From NCBI GenBank assembly GCA_030418115.1, contig JAUHQD010000007.1, forward strand, positions 62,001 through 126,000: a stretch of 64,000 nucleotides of DNA, in the 5' to 3' direction. The stretch comes from Alteromonadaceae bacterium BrNp21-10. GTDB taxonomy: Bacteria > Pseudomonadota > Gammaproteobacteria > Enterobacterales > Alteromonadaceae. Positions 35,454-43,061 of this stretch are shown piece by piece (the first letter of the stretch is position 1; each line of letters begins with the position of its first letter). The notes beneath the pieces are model-generated. The model saw only the letters and a program-made list of their open reading frames with translations, searched no databases and was not told where the DNA came from. A program made the translations under genes and the position numbers.

Positions 35454-35492
35454 TGCTATTCACAATGACTTTAATTAATCTAAGGCAATACA

Positions 35493-36740
35493 ATGAAAAC
35501 TAACATTTTTAAGCGAACACTGGTGGCAGGCGCTACCCTTAGCGCGATTTCACTTTTGAGTGCTTGTGGCAGCAGCGGAGGCGCAACGCCCGTTGTTGAG
35601 CAACCAACTCCCCCAAATACCCTGACCGTACAACAACAATGCGAAATTGACACTTTTGATAACGCACCTACTCATCCTAGTAAGTCTATTAGTTGGGATC
35701 AGGACAGCATTCAGTTTATTTCCAGTGGTGTTTATTCACGAGTGAAGAAGTTAGCTGATGGCCAACTTATCATAGTGTATAGCGATGGCCCTGCTGTGGT
35801 GTATCAATTAAGTGATGATGACGGCACAACATGGGGTGAGCAGTTTACTGTTGCCAGTGGCGGTGATAAGTACGGTTATACCAATGCTGAATTTATTGAA
35901 TTAAACGACGGAACTTGGATTTATGCTTGGAATGCGCGGCCTACACAAGAACATGGTGCAGAAACCTTTCAGATAAAAACCAGTATTTCTTATGATAAAG
36001 GTCAGACTTGGCAGCCCGAAGAATTAATATTTTCAGCAGCCAATACCTTTGATCAAGGCGTATGGGAGCCTGTTTTCTTACAACTTCCCTCTGGTGAGTT
36101 ACAACTGTATTTTGCCAATGAATTTCCTTATGGCGGTAGCAGCCATGATCAAGAAATAAGTATGCAGCGTTCATTTGATAATGGCATCAGCTGGGGAGAT
36201 GTAGAGACTATTTCCTATCGCCCCAATAGCCGAGATGGCATGCCGGTACCCATAGTACTTAATGATCAAAGTGAAATAGTGTTCAGTATTGAAGATAACG
36301 GTATCGCTGGTGAATTTAAACCGGTCACCATCCGTACATCGCTAGATGACAATTGGCTAACGGGCGTTATTAATGCTGAAAGTGAGCATCGTCAACATGC
36401 ATTACATGTTGATGCGCAGTTGGATAATGGGATTTATGCCGGAGCTCCGTATATCGCACAATTTCCTTCTGGCGAAACCATTTTGTCGGTGCAAAGTGCT
36501 CAATGCCGCAAAGGCACACTGGCCTATTTAAGAGTGTATTTAGGTGATGAGCAGGCTAGAAACTTTGCTTATCCGACGACGCCATTCTCCACTGACTTTG
36601 TTAAAGAAGACGGCGAAGTGTTATGGAGTGGCCTGACGGTATTGGATGATGAAACGATTATCGCAACTAGCTCCATTAACACCGGAGATAACACTAATCC
36701 TAATGGTGTGTATATTGTTAAAGGCAAAATCCAGCGTTAG
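35493..36740 (+). CDS. Sialidase-fold (GH93-like) lipoprotein
   Basis: A 415-residue protein with lipobox LLSACG. It shows BNR/Asp-box-type repeats (SDDDGTTWGEQ, SYDKGQTWQPEE, SFDNGISWGDVE) typical of six-bladed sialidase-fold propellers. The segments GVWEPVFLQLPSGELQLYFA and RDGMPVPIVL resemble exo-arabinanases of family GH93 rather than true sialidases. Together with the GH43 genes this points to arabinan or arabino-oligosaccharides, but the assignment is inference. It is the last gene of the rightward enzyme run and faces a related lectin-bearing gene. Confidence 0.72.
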   Translation: MKTNIFKRTLVAGATLSAISLLSACGSSGGATPVVEQPTPPNTLTVQQQCEIDTFDNAPTHPSKSISWDQDSIQFISSGVYSRVKKLADGQLIIVYSDGPAVVYQLSDDDGTTWGEQFTVASGGDKYGYTNAEFIELNDGTWIYAWNARPTQEHGAETFQIKTSISYDKGQTWQPEELIFSAANTFDQGVWEPVFLQLPSGELQLYFANEFPYGGSSHDQEISMQRSFDNGISWGDVETISYRPNSRDGMPVPIVLNDQSEIVFSIEDNGIAGEFKPVTIRTSLDDNWLTGVINAESEHRQHALHVDAQLDNGIYAGAPYIAQFPSGETILSVQSAQCRKGTLAYLRVYLGDEQARNFAYPTTPFSTDFVKEDGEVLWSGLTVLDDETIIATSSINTGDNTNPNGVYIVKGKIQR

Positions 36741-36756
36741 TAGATAATAATTCATG

Positions 36757-36792
36757 TTGCCATAGCGAAGGGGTCACCCTCTGTTATGGCAA
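36757..36792 (+). terminator. Hairpin after the GH93-like lipoprotein gene
   Basis: TTGCCATAG and the matching TTATGGCAA arms frame an inner GAAGGGG/ACCCTC pairing. It starts 16 bases after the stop codon but has no T tract. Confidence 0.5.
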
Positions 36793-37068
36793 TGTGTATA
36801 TAGCATCGCTGTTTCTGATGCATTAAGGCCCCCAATACCAACATCATTTAACCCTGCAGCATTATCCTCTTTTCTATATTTACCCCATCGAATAGCGTTA
36901 ATCCCATAATATCTACTGTCCTTCAGGAAAAGCTTTTTCAAGTTAACGTGGGGCAAATCGTTATCATGGAAACGTTATGGTTTTGCTTATTGAAAAAATG
37001 CTTTAACTGGCTAGCTGTGTGATGGATTAAAGGTGATAGGTAAACAAGTGAAGATAAGGTGGGGTAAT

Positions 37069-37103
37069 TGCACATTGATGGTGTAGGTATCCATCAATGT
37101 GCA
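37069..37103 (-). terminator. Hairpin after the lectin-bearing propeller gene
   Basis: TGCACATTGATGG and CCATCAATGTGCA are perfect 13-base complements separated by nine bases. It lies just past the minus-strand stop at 37119 and is the probable end of that transcript; the T tract is weak. Confidence 0.6.
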
Positions 37104-37118
37104 TAACAGATGTTTAAG

Positions 37119-39077
37119 TTACAACGGCGAGATTGACCAGCGCTGGCAATCGCCACCAACCCATTGCCATGTTTGCACATTAGCACCATCATCAGTGGAA
37201 CAGGCCGAAACATCTAATACCTTGCCACCATTTTTGGAGAATATTTTGTAAAACCCAGTTTCGATTTCTTCAAAACCCCATCGTTGGCAATCCGCTCCTG
37301 ATGTACTCCATTGTTGGACATTTTGACCATCTATGGCCAAGCAACCATCAACATCTAAAGCTAAACCACTTTGATTTGAGATGATCTCGTAAAAACCGTC
37401 GGACGTAGGTGCAATCGACCATCTTTGGCAGTCTGCACCATTCCAAGGCCACTGTTGTACATTAGCGCCAGCACTACCAGAACAACCTGACACATCAAGC
37501 ACTTTATTACTATTTTTAGAGGTTACGCTGTAGTTACCGGTAGCTATTGAATTTGGGCTCACAGGTTCAATTGACCAACGTTGACAATCACCACCCAACC
37601 ACTGCCATTGTTGAGCATTTTGTCCATCAGCGGTCGAACAGCCGTCGATATCAAGGGACTTACCACTGTGTTTTGAAATTAATTTATAGAAACCTTCACC
37701 TACGGGTTCAATTTGCCATTTTTGACAATCATTACCGGAGTAGGTCCATTGCTGTACATTACCGCCATCGCTAGTTGAGCAGCCGCTGATATCCAGTGCT
37801 TTACCACTTAATTGTGAGATGATTTTGTAGTCGCCCGCACCTAAATATTCTAGATCCCAGCGTTGGCAATCACCACCGACCCAAGGCCATTGTTGTACAT
37901 TCGCCCCTTCGATGGTTGAGCAACCGTTAACGTCTAAAACTTTACCGCTATGTTTAGCGACTAAGCGATATGTACCATCGGCAATAGGCTGATTAAAGGT
38001 ACCTTTGCCAACATACATACGACATTCTTTATTGGTCATTTGAATAATGTCTGACCCAGTGAGACTTTGCATGAATTGTGGACTGTAGCTATTACAAGGG
38101 TTAGTGCCATCGCTGGGTACAAACAGTGGCGATGCGCGTTCTACCCAGAGCCCTGACGCATTATTGCCGTTAACCATGTAAGTCTTACCATTGTTGGCTA
38201 CGTTAACGTTAGCCCCATTACGTAGGACTTGCGCGCCCACCACCAATTCACCATTGGCTGTGCCATTATCAAACCAGGTAATAGTCGGCGCATGAGAGAA
38301 GTGATTGCCTGAAACCGATTGAATCTTTACGCCTGTGTCTGAAGTCGGTCCCCAATATAAACCGTCGCTAGAGGTTTTATAGAAAGCATCACAATTGTGG
38401 GTAGCGCCACAAATTTCAAAGGCCATGACATAATCGCTATTGGGTAATTGAGTAATGGTTGGCATGCCAGGGCGTTGTACGGTATCACTCATGCCAATAT
38501 CGATTATTTCGCTGCCCCAAGATGCGCCGCCGTCAGTGGATATTTTGTGGGCGATAACTTGATTATAGCCAGCGCCTTTATGTTCTTCGCTGGCGTAATA
38601 CATGACTAAACGACCATAGTCATCAATGATAAATTCCGCTTCCCAAAGCCCCGTACTGCCGCTAACGGGGGAGGAGAAGTAGCTCCATGTTTGTCCTTGG
38701 TCGGTACTTTTGTATATTTTTATTTCTCTGCTGGCAGGTGGTGCACCATTGTGTGCTGACACCGCCCAAAATAATGTACCCGCGCTAGTACTGCCTAAAT
38801 TTTGCGGTACTTCGTACAATTCACTGCAGCAAGTGTTGGGAAAGGAGCCTTCGGTCATGCTGGAAATTTGTGTCCAGCTATTACCGTCATCAGTGCTTTT
38901 ATAGAAATGACCTGCACCTATTACATCGAAGCTGGCAATAAGGGTGTCGTTTGCCGCTCCATTGTGAGCTAATCTTATCATTCGGGGGTAAAAAGAGGTG
39001 CTATCTTCCAGCTGTACCTCTTGCGCCTGTGTAGTGAAACCAAGTAAAAGGCACAATGTTGCTATTACTTTTTTCAT
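37119..39077 (-). CDS. Sialidase-fold (GH93-like) enzyme with six ricin-type lectin repeats
   Basis: A 652-residue exported protein (signal peptide ends near TTQA). Residues about 20-365 form a sialidase-like propeller with Asp-boxes (STDDGNSWTQ, STDQGQTWSY, STDGGASWGSE) and the segment GLWEAEFIIDDYGRLVMYYA, shared in pattern with the lipoprotein at 35493 and with GH93 exo-arabinanases. Residues about 367-652 consist of six repeats of about 47 residues, each with a GKxLDV(S/D/N)GCS core and a DCQ(R/K)W end, making two ricin-B beta-trefoils separated by a short linker. Each repeat carries two Cys that could form a disulphide. The lectin part should hold the enzyme on polysaccharide. It is transcribed alone, towards the enzyme run. 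Confidence 0.82.
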   Translation of the reverse strand: MKKVIATLCLLLGFTTQAQEVQLEDSTSFYPRMIRLAHNGAANDTLIASFDVIGAGHFYKSTDDGNSWTQISSMTEGSFPNTCCSELYEVPQNLGSTSAGTLFWAVSAHNGAPPASREIKIYKSTDQGQTWSYFSSPVSGSTGLWEAEFIIDDYGRLVMYYASEEHKGAGYNQVIAHKISTDGGASWGSEIIDIGMSDTVQRPGMPTITQLPNSDYVMAFEICGATHNCDAFYKTSSDGLYWGPTSDTGVKIQSVSGNHFSHAPTITWFDNGTANGELVVGAQVLRNGANVNVANNGKTYMVNGNNASGLWVERASPLFVPSDGTNPCNSYSPQFMQSLTGSDIIQMTNKECRMYVGKGTFNQPIADGTYRLVAKHSGKVLDVNGCSTIEGANVQQWPWVGGDCQRWDLEYLGAGDYKIISQLSGKALDISGCSTSDGGNVQQWTYSGNDCQKWQIEPVGEGFYKLISKHSGKSLDIDGCSTADGQNAQQWQWLGGDCQRWSIEPVSPNSIATGNYSVTSKNSNKVLDVSGCSGSAGANVQQWPWNGADCQRWSIAPTSDGFYEIISNQSGLALDVDGCLAIDGQNVQQWSTSGADCQRWGFEEIETGFYKIFSKNGGKVLDVSACSTDDGANVQTWQWVGGDCQRWSISPL

Positions 39078-39414
39078 TATATTTTCCTTAGGAATGTGAC
39101 AGAAGGCGTATTTATTGGTGTGGATTTGTTGCCTTCAAACTAATGTAGTGGGTGTGTTGTTGAATGTTATTAGATGTTAAAAAATAACAATTCATTTACA
39201 TAAACGAGTGTGGTGAAAAAATACACTAGTGGCAGGCATGGATAAAAATTCGATAATGTGGATCATTAATCAAAGGACTGGAATTTGCGGGAGGATATCT
39301 TGGTTAGTTCTCAAGCCAGCCTAGGCTGGCGACTAATCGATGTTATTTTTGAAAGTTAAAGTGGGCTAGAGGTACTAGGTTTTATTTTGGAAGCTCAGCA
39401 TTATTATCCAAAAG
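39078..39414. other. Intergenic region upstream of the lectin-bearing gene
   Basis: No gene is seen in these 337 bases. They should hold the leftward promoter of the lectin-bearing gene, and near 39315-39330 a perfect palindrome GCCAGCCTAGGCTGGC that may close the transcript of the small genes on the right. Confidence 0.5.
39315..39330. repeat. 16-bp perfect palindrome
   Basis: GCCAGCCTAGGCTGGC reads the same on both strands. It could fold as a six-pair hairpin with a CTAG loop after the small gene at 39415-39642, or be a protein-binding site. It has no T tract. Confidence 0.5.
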
Positions 39415-39642
39415 TTAACGATCCGGTATTTCTTTACCATCAAAGCGGTCGGCTAAGTCATCCAACTCCGAGGCAGTGGTGTCGAAGCCTTTGCCGTCAA
39501 AATAATAACTGACCATAACATTGCTTGAACCGCGGTACAGCTTGGCGCTAACCTCGGCCTTGGGCCAGTTTTTCAGGGTATTGATAAAGCGGTTGGCTAC
39601 CGGTGGGGAGTCAAACCCATAAACTAAATGACTTTGTAGCAT
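39415..39642 (-). CDS. Small conserved-looking protein of unknown function
   Basis: A 75-residue soluble protein with no signal peptide or membrane segment. It has a mixed pattern (HLVYGFDSPPVANRFINTLK, then VMVSYYFDGKGFDTTASELD) suggesting a small alpha/beta domain. I do not recognise a named family. It lies 17 bases downstream of the YacL-like gene in the same direction and is probably in one operon with it and the YgjP-like gene. Confidence 0.65.
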   Translation of the reverse strand: MLQSHLVYGFDSPPVANRFINTLKNWPKAEVSAKLYRGSSNVMVSYYFDGKGFDTTASELDDLADRFDGKEIPDR

Positions 39643-39659
39643 GTGTATTGGCCTCTATT

Positions 39660-40025
39660 TTAAGGTTGTACGAATTGCTGCCACGACAACAATACCTGCA
39701 AGAAATCTTCTAAGCCACAGCCGCAGGATGATTCTTGTTCATAGAGATAAATATCCTCGGCGAGGATCTCTGTCTCCAGCGCTTGGGTACTATTGGCGAA
39801 TATCTCGATTTCATCTTGATTTAAACGTAACGAGAATTCATTGCCAATAAGTTCATAGTCTTTTATCTGCTGTTGTTCTAGTTGTTCGATCGCCGTTAAT
39901 AGTTGAGTGATTTTCTGCTGATCGGTAGCTAACTCTTCGGTAAACCATCGGCCTAGGGCTTCGGTGCCCATACTAAATTCAGCCTTTGGTAAGCCATCGG
40001 CTTGATGAAAAAATTGATAATCCAT
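39660..40025 (-). CDS. yacL: YacL / UPF0231 family protein
   Basis: A 121-residue acidic protein that matches the YacL (UPF0231) family over its length: MDYQFFHQADG at the start, the SMGTEALGRWF segment, NEFSLRLNQDEIEI in the middle and CGLEDFLQVLLSWQQFVQ at the end. The biochemical role of the family is unknown. It lies between the YgjP-like metallohydrolase and a small protein, with about 20-base spacings. The cysteine pair in SSCGCG is not universal in the family, as far as I recall. Confidence 0.85.
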   Translation of the reverse strand: MDYQFFHQADGLPKAEFSMGTEALGRWFTEELATDQQKITQLLTAIEQLEQQQIKDYELIGNEFSLRLNQDEIEIFANSTQALETEILAEDIYLYEQESSCGCGLEDFLQVLLSWQQFVQP

Positions 40026-40048
40026 TGCGGTCTCAGTGTGGTATTAGC

Positions 40049-40624
40049 TTAAACATAGACTTCACCACTATGTTCCAGCTGAGTAAGGTAAACTCGGACG
40101 TCAAATTCCAATTGATGGTAGTCCGGTAACATATGGCGACATAATTGATAAAACGCCTTGTTGTGCTGTTTTTCTTTAAAGTGTGCGAGCTCATGTACCA
40201 CGATCATGCTTAAAAATGCTTCAGGTGCGCGTTTGAATAAATGACTAATGCGCATTTCATTTTTGCTTTTAAGTTTACTGCCTTGTACGCGTGCGACGTA
40301 GGTATGTAACCCTAACGCATTATTGACCACATGAATTTTTTTGTCATAAACGACTTTACTCAGTGGTGCTGCATTTTTCATGTAGCGATTTTTAAGGGCT
40401 AATACGTACTCACGTAAATCACCATCATTGGCGACATCATGGGTCTGTGGATACTTTTCACGTAAGTAATCCCCTAAACGATTTTGCTCCAATAGCTCGG
40501 CAATCTGTTGTTGCAGATGAGGGGCGTAGGCAGATAAATAAGTTAAAGAAGACACCAGATTGATTTCAAAGGTCATAGCATTAAAAACTGCCGCGATTGT
40601 ACTGCTAGATGCTAAGGTTGTCAT
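40049..40624 (-). CDS. YgjP-like zinc-dependent metallohydrolase
   Basis: A 191-residue protein with the zinc motif HELAH in MIVVHELAHFKEKQHNKAF and a further conserved tail (RHMLPDYHQLE), as in YgjP/DUF45 (WLM-type) proteins. Most of the N-terminal half is helical and uncharacterised. The start is uncertain: ATG 40624 gives the full frame, while ATG 40576 removes 16 residues, and neither has a good ribosome site. It heads a leftward set with the YacL-like and small genes. It is divergent from the cupin gene, with only 38 bases between the starts if 40624 is used. Confidence 0.8.
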   Translation of the reverse strand: MTTLASSSTIAAVFNAMTFEINLVSSLTYLSAYAPHLQQQIAELLEQNRLGDYLREKYPQTHDVANDGDLREYVLALKNRYMKNAAPLSKVVYDKKIHVVNNALGLHTYVARVQGSKLKSKNEMRISHLFKRAPEAFLSMIVVHELAHFKEKQHNKAFYQLCRHMLPDYHQLEFDVRVYLTQLEHSGEVYV

Positions 40625-40662
40625 AAAATTAGTGGGTTATTTTGCAGATAAAGAGGATCTCC

Positions 40663-41055
40663 ATGTCTAAACCCGTGCTTAATATTCAACAAGACTTTGT
40701 GGTGCTTGATGCCGATAAACAAGCAACCCCTGTCGAGTTCAATCCACAACTGTTTGCTGATTTGGATACAAACTTTAACGGCTTTAAAGGTTGCGAACTT
40801 ATCGCGAGTTTTAACTTTGAAGCAGACTGGCCTACATGGGAAATGCACCCTAATGGCGATGAAGTGGTGATGTTACTCAGCGGTGAAGCCGAACTGGTTT
40901 TACAGTTAAATGGCGCAGAACAAAGCCATACTTTGCGCGCCACTGGCGATTATATGCTGGTGCCCAAAGGGGTATGGCACACAGCTAGAATTAGCCAGCC
41001 CACTATCATGCTATTTATTACCCCGGGAGAGGGGACTCAACAAAAGCCCGTTTAA
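40663..41055 (+). CDS. Cupin-domain protein
   Basis: A 130-residue single cupin from ATG 40663, which has AAGAGGA at good spacing; an in-frame ATG at 40642 is less likely. Cupin motif 1 is seen in WEMHPNGDEVVMLLSGEAEL and motif 2 in DYMLVPKGVWHTARI; the motif residues His, Glu and His could bind a metal. The function is not fixed by the sequence; many such small cupins are isomerases, dioxygenases or sugar-binding sensors. Confidence 0.85.
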   Translation: MSKPVLNIQQDFVVLDADKQATPVEFNPQLFADLDTNFNGFKGCELIASFNFEADWPTWEMHPNGDEVVMLLSGEAELVLQLNGAEQSHTLRATGDYMLVPKGVWHTARISQPTIMLFITPGEGTQQKPV

Positions 41056-41175
41056 GCCACACGGTTAATTCTGTTTTTATGCTAGTAAATGACCAAGGTG
41101 TTACAGCTTACAATTAGTGAATTAGCGAAAATCCATGACCTAACATTGATGTAAAAAAACTATAAAAAGGAATGA

Positions 41176-41727
41176 ATGGTGGTTAAACGTTTTAGTTTTT
41201 GGGCTTGTGCGAGTTGGATGGTTTTTGGATTGGGTTTATTGAGCGTGTCAAACCTAGCTAAAGCTGAGGTCATTGAACTCGACAGCCGATTTAAAATAGA
41301 AGAAGTGCAATGGATACGTGGTGAAGGTAATGCATCATTAACCGGCAAAGCTTTTATCAAATTAGAAAACGGCGAATACAAAAGTTGTGCGGGTTTTCAA
41401 ATAGAATTACTGCCGGTGGCGCCATATTCCAGTGAGCGTATTTTTAAAACCTACGGTAGTACCCTGCAAGGGCAAATATTGTTATCACAAAGTCCACCTT
41501 CGTTTACTCCAGATACTAAGGCCTACCATGAGATGGAAATTATCGGTAAATGCGATGACAATGGCGTATTCACTTTTAACAATATCAAAGCCGGTGAGTT
41601 TTTCATTATGGCGTTTATTATTTGGGACGAGCAGCAAGGTGACAAAAACACCAAGCAGGGCGGCGGCGTGATGCAGTATATTCATCTTAAAGATAATCAG
41701 CCCCAGCAAGTAGTGATGAAAAACTAG
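41176..41727 (+). CDS. Exported protein with carboxypeptidase-regulatory-like fold
   Basis: A 183-residue protein. The N-terminus (positive charges, then WACASWMVFGLGLLSV and cleavage near AKA) is a signal peptide. The later part has CDDNGVFTFNNIKAGEFFIMA, a pattern common in CarboxypepD_reg or prealbumin-like beta-sandwich domains. ATG 41176 is preceded by AAAAGG. The next gene begins two bases after its stop, so the two are probably co-translated. No specific function is assigned. Confidence 0.7.
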   Translation: MVVKRFSFWACASWMVFGLGLLSVSNLAKAEVIELDSRFKIEEVQWIRGEGNASLTGKAFIKLENGEYKSCAGFQIELLPVAPYSSERIFKTYGSTLQGQILLSQSPPSFTPDTKAYHEMEIIGKCDDNGVFTFNNIKAGEFFIMAFIIWDEQQGDKNTKQGGGVMQYIHLKDNQPQQVVMKN

Positions 41728-41729
41728 CC

Positions 41730-41978
41730 ATGCAAGCGAGCGATTTTGTCACTTATCATAAAGACGGCTCCCTTTGGGCTAAAGGTCAGGTGCTTAATGA
41801 TATCGCCACTGGCTTTTGGCAATGGTATCGAAAAGATGGCACATTATTGCGTTCGGGGCATTTTAAGGATGGTCGTCAGGTTGGGGAATGGACAACCTAT
41901 GATAAGGCAGGGCAAGTGTATAAGGTGACTAATATGCAAGAGGGTGACCCTGATAGTGAGCCGTTAATTTTGCGGTAA
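41730..41978 (+). CDS. YwqK/MORN-repeat-like small protein
   Basis: An 82-residue protein built of three related repeats: DGSLWAKGQVLNDIATGFWQ, DGTLLRSGHFKDGRQVGEW and AGQVYKVTNMQEG. The pattern matches the MORN-variant repeats of YwqK-type proteins, which in some genomes act as antitoxins but are often of unknown role. No toxin-like gene is adjacent, so an antitoxin role is not supported. It starts two bases after the stop of the exported protein upstream. Confidence 0.72.
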   Translation: MQASDFVTYHKDGSLWAKGQVLNDIATGFWQWYRKDGTLLRSGHFKDGRQVGEWTTYDKAGQVYKVTNMQEGDPDSEPLILR

Positions 41979-42089
41979 GATTGCTAAAGCACCGCTGTAT
42001 TTTCAAGTGAAATTCAATACAATAGCGTTTTTTAGAATAACCAATCGGTGTCTAAAAGATTGTGTATGCTTGGTCTCTAGTGAGTATTA

Positions 42090-42422
42090 ATGGAAGTAGT
42101 TCAATCCTGTTTAAGGCAACTAAGTGTTTGGTTGCAGCCCTATATGGGCGAAATAGCATTAACCATTTTAGCCACGGTGCTAGTGGTCTATGGCGATGTA
42201 CTGAACAAACACATTAAGCGCTTAATCAGCCCTTATCATTTTGTTATTCGTACCACTATTTTTGTGTTGGTATGTGCTTTTGGGTACGGTCTGTTAATCG
42301 TCTTTGTTACGCCTTTTGTAAAACAACTCATCTTAATGATCCCCGGGCTATATCGCGGGATAACAGTGGTTGCGGTGTTCCTATTACTGGGGTATTTAGC
42401 CGAACACCGGCGTTATATTTAA
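42090..42422 (+). CDS. DUF3392 family membrane protein
   Basis: A 110-residue protein with three predicted membrane segments (about residues 18-38, 52-74 and 83-103). It resembles the DUF3392 family of proteobacterial membrane proteins, including the region DVLNKHIKRLISPYHFVIR between the first two helices. The role is unknown. It is convergent with the DUF3750 gene, leaving only 21 bases between stops. Confidence 0.8.
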   Translation: MEVVQSCLRQLSVWLQPYMGEIALTILATVLVVYGDVLNKHIKRLISPYHFVIRTTIFVLVCAFGYGLLIVFVTPFVKQLILMIPGLYRGITVVAVFLLLGYLAEHRRYI

Positions 42423-42443
42423 TTGGTGTATCCTGAATTAAAC

Positions 42444-42974
42444 TCAGTCGGCGTAACCACTGCCAATGGCGCTAAAGGGTAATTCTAAACCTAACTCAGG
42501 TACCTGTAATCCAACCCAAGCCGGAAAGGTATTGCTGTTGGGGCCTGGGAATAAGGTGTATTCGTTGGCCCAAGGGTAGCGATTAACTGCAGCGACAATT
42601 TGTGGAATTAAGTCAGCTGCTTTACTACCTGTTATCGACAATAATTTTTCGGGTTTGGATCCGTACCAATAGCGATCTGGGATTGGGGTTTTATATTCAT
42701 TTAATGCGGGTAAGCCGCGACGAACACGCCAGCCGACCACTTCATAGACGGTATATTCTTCAGCATTCTCTGCTTTAACCGCAATCCAAGAATGTACCGC
42801 AAACCAACCGCGCCAACTGTAGGCATCGGCAGCATAGACCTCAATAACCGCGCTTTTTTCTTGTGCGGGTAATGGCGCTATGCCAGCCGATTCACGACTC
42901 GCTGTGCGCCAGTTGTTGCTGGAGCAGGCGCTGATTAAAGTAACAAGGACTAACATTACAGCTGTTCTGGTCAT
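42444..42974 (-). CDS. DUF3750 family lipoprotein
   Basis: A 176-residue protein with lipobox LISACS. The rest matches DUF3750: VIEVYAADAYSWRGWFAVHS, WIAVKAENAEEYTVYEV and YTLFPGPNSNTFPAWVG, which include conserved His, Asn and aromatic residues suggestive of a papain-like or similar hydrolase fold. The family function is unknown. It lies 87 bases downstream of the GH10 gene in the same direction, but nothing else links it to xylan. Confidence 0.8.
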   Translation of the reverse strand: MTRTAVMLVLVTLISACSSNNWRTASRESAGIAPLPAQEKSAVIEVYAADAYSWRGWFAVHSWIAVKAENAEEYTVYEVVGWRVRRGLPALNEYKTPIPDRYWYGSKPEKLLSITGSKAADLIPQIVAAVNRYPWANEYTLFPGPNSNTFPAWVGLQVPELGLELPFSAIGSGYAD

Positions 42975-43061
42975 ATAAATTTACCTTTGTTAACTGGGCA
43001 GCGAAGCGTCAACGTTAACAAAACTCGGTAGCTGCTGTCATGCCTCTTTATTAGTTTAAGT

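Larger units (their letters stand above)
36741..37118. other. Gap between convergent propeller genes
   Basis: This 378-base gap contains two strong hairpins (36757-36792 and 37069-37103), probably ending the converging transcripts. A 60-codon open frame on the minus strand (36774-36956) overlaps the first hairpin and is not supported as a gene. Confidence 0.6.

Noticed and set aside
36774-36956. 60-codon minus-strand open frame between the two propeller genes
   Set aside because: It overlaps a strong hairpin, has no ribosome site or recognisable family, and fits a chance frame; a relict gene cannot be excluded.
41730-41978. YwqK-like protein considered as an antitoxin of a toxin-antitoxin pair
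   Set aside because: The adjacent gene encodes an exported beta-sandwich protein without toxin features; the label rests only on family naming.
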